Part shown: positions 12,945 to 13,003 of the stretch, piece after piece | How the letters are laid out: each line of letters starts with the position of its first letter | Numbering within the stretch: position 1 is the first letter of the stretch | Assembly: GCA_012799795.1 (NCBI GenBank) | Contig: JAAZKO010000076.1 | Span: forward strand, 1 to 13,003 | Length of the DNA: 13,003 nt | Source of the DNA: Minisyncoccota bacterium | GTDB lineage: Bacteria > Patescibacteriota > Microgenomatia > UBA1400 > PJMF01 | Direction of reading: 5' to 3' | The notes under the pieces: generated by a model | Database searches by the model: none | Seen by the model: the letters and a program-made list of their open reading frames with translations, nothing else | Told to the model about the DNA's origin: nothing | Program-made: the position numbers and the translations under genes

Positions 12945-13003
12945 ATGGTGAGAATTAGGTCCTTTTTAAGTCAAAATAGGTGGTTAATTATTGCCATAAT
13001 CAG
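12945..13003 (+). CDS. Start of a probable membrane protein, cut by the window end
   Basis: ATG 12945 opens a frame that runs to the edge of the window (19 complete codons). The visible residues, MVRIRSFLSQNRWLIIAII, are a basic start followed by a hydrophobic run, as in many inner-membrane proteins. No ribosome site is present. The family cannot be named from so short a piece. Confidence 0.45.
   Translation, partial: MVRIRSFLSQNRWLIIAII

Noticed and set aside
1..13003. CRISPR array, tRNA, rRNA or transposase genes
   Set aside because: No regularly spaced repeats, cloverleaf-like sequence, conserved rRNA segments or transposase/integrase motifs were seen.

Overview
The window is an AT-rich stretch of bacterial DNA with every recognisable gene on the + strand, packed tightly. 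Gene gaps are mostly under 140 bases and some genes overlap. Reduced or stripped-down versions of familiar proteins recur: a lone ~286-residue SufB/SufD-type protein, a Lon ATPase without its protease, and a cysteine-free family 4-type uracil-DNA glycosylase. Small surface proteins with LPxAG-type anchors also occur. Together these suggest a candidate phyla radiation (Patescibacteria, possibly Microgenomates-like) genome. That assignment is inference from gene content and style, not from a marker gene. TAA, TAG and TGA are all used as stops (TGA at 4380-4382), so the standard bacterial code applies.

Layout. 1-1615: Fe-S cluster assembly genes sufC and a sufB/sufD-like gene, followed by a yjjX-type NTPase (1673-2260). 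2261-3242: a membrane-anchored protein of unknown role, a 66-residue conserved small protein with its own promoter and hairpin leader, then a clear intrinsic terminator (3210-3242). 3281-4999: rpiB, an rpe-like gene and a LOG-family phosphoribohydrolase, overlapping or touching, forming a small pentose phosphate/nucleotide salvage operon. A PfkB-type sugar kinase (5082-6020) follows behind its own promoter. 6043-6552: a secreted Ig-like surface protein with an LPAAG anchor. 6560-9969: Lon-like AAA+ ATPase, uracil-DNA glycosylase and RNase J, the last two separated by one base. 10057-12246: the FtsK/SpoIIIE DNA translocase. 12321-12806: a paralog of the surface protein, cut by an in-frame TAA just before its LPEAG anchor. 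It is followed by a short vestige resembling the 3' end of ftsK, a palindrome-rich regulatory region, and the start of a membrane protein that runs off the window.

The most unusual signals are: (i) the nonsense codon that separates a surface protein from its intact sorting signal; (ii) a 22-base near-identical repeat of the ftsK 3' end on the far side of that gene; (iii) a nearly identical promoter/leader element shared by the two surface-protein genes; (iv) loss of all Fe-S cysteines in the uracil-DNA glycosylase; (v) an orphan Lon ATPase lacking the pore-loop tyrosine; (vi) overlapping palindromes before the last gene; and (vii) -10 elements placed exactly six bases before start codons, implying leaderless mRNAs. 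I saw no CRISPR array, tRNA, rRNA or transposase, and no complete new multi-gene system.
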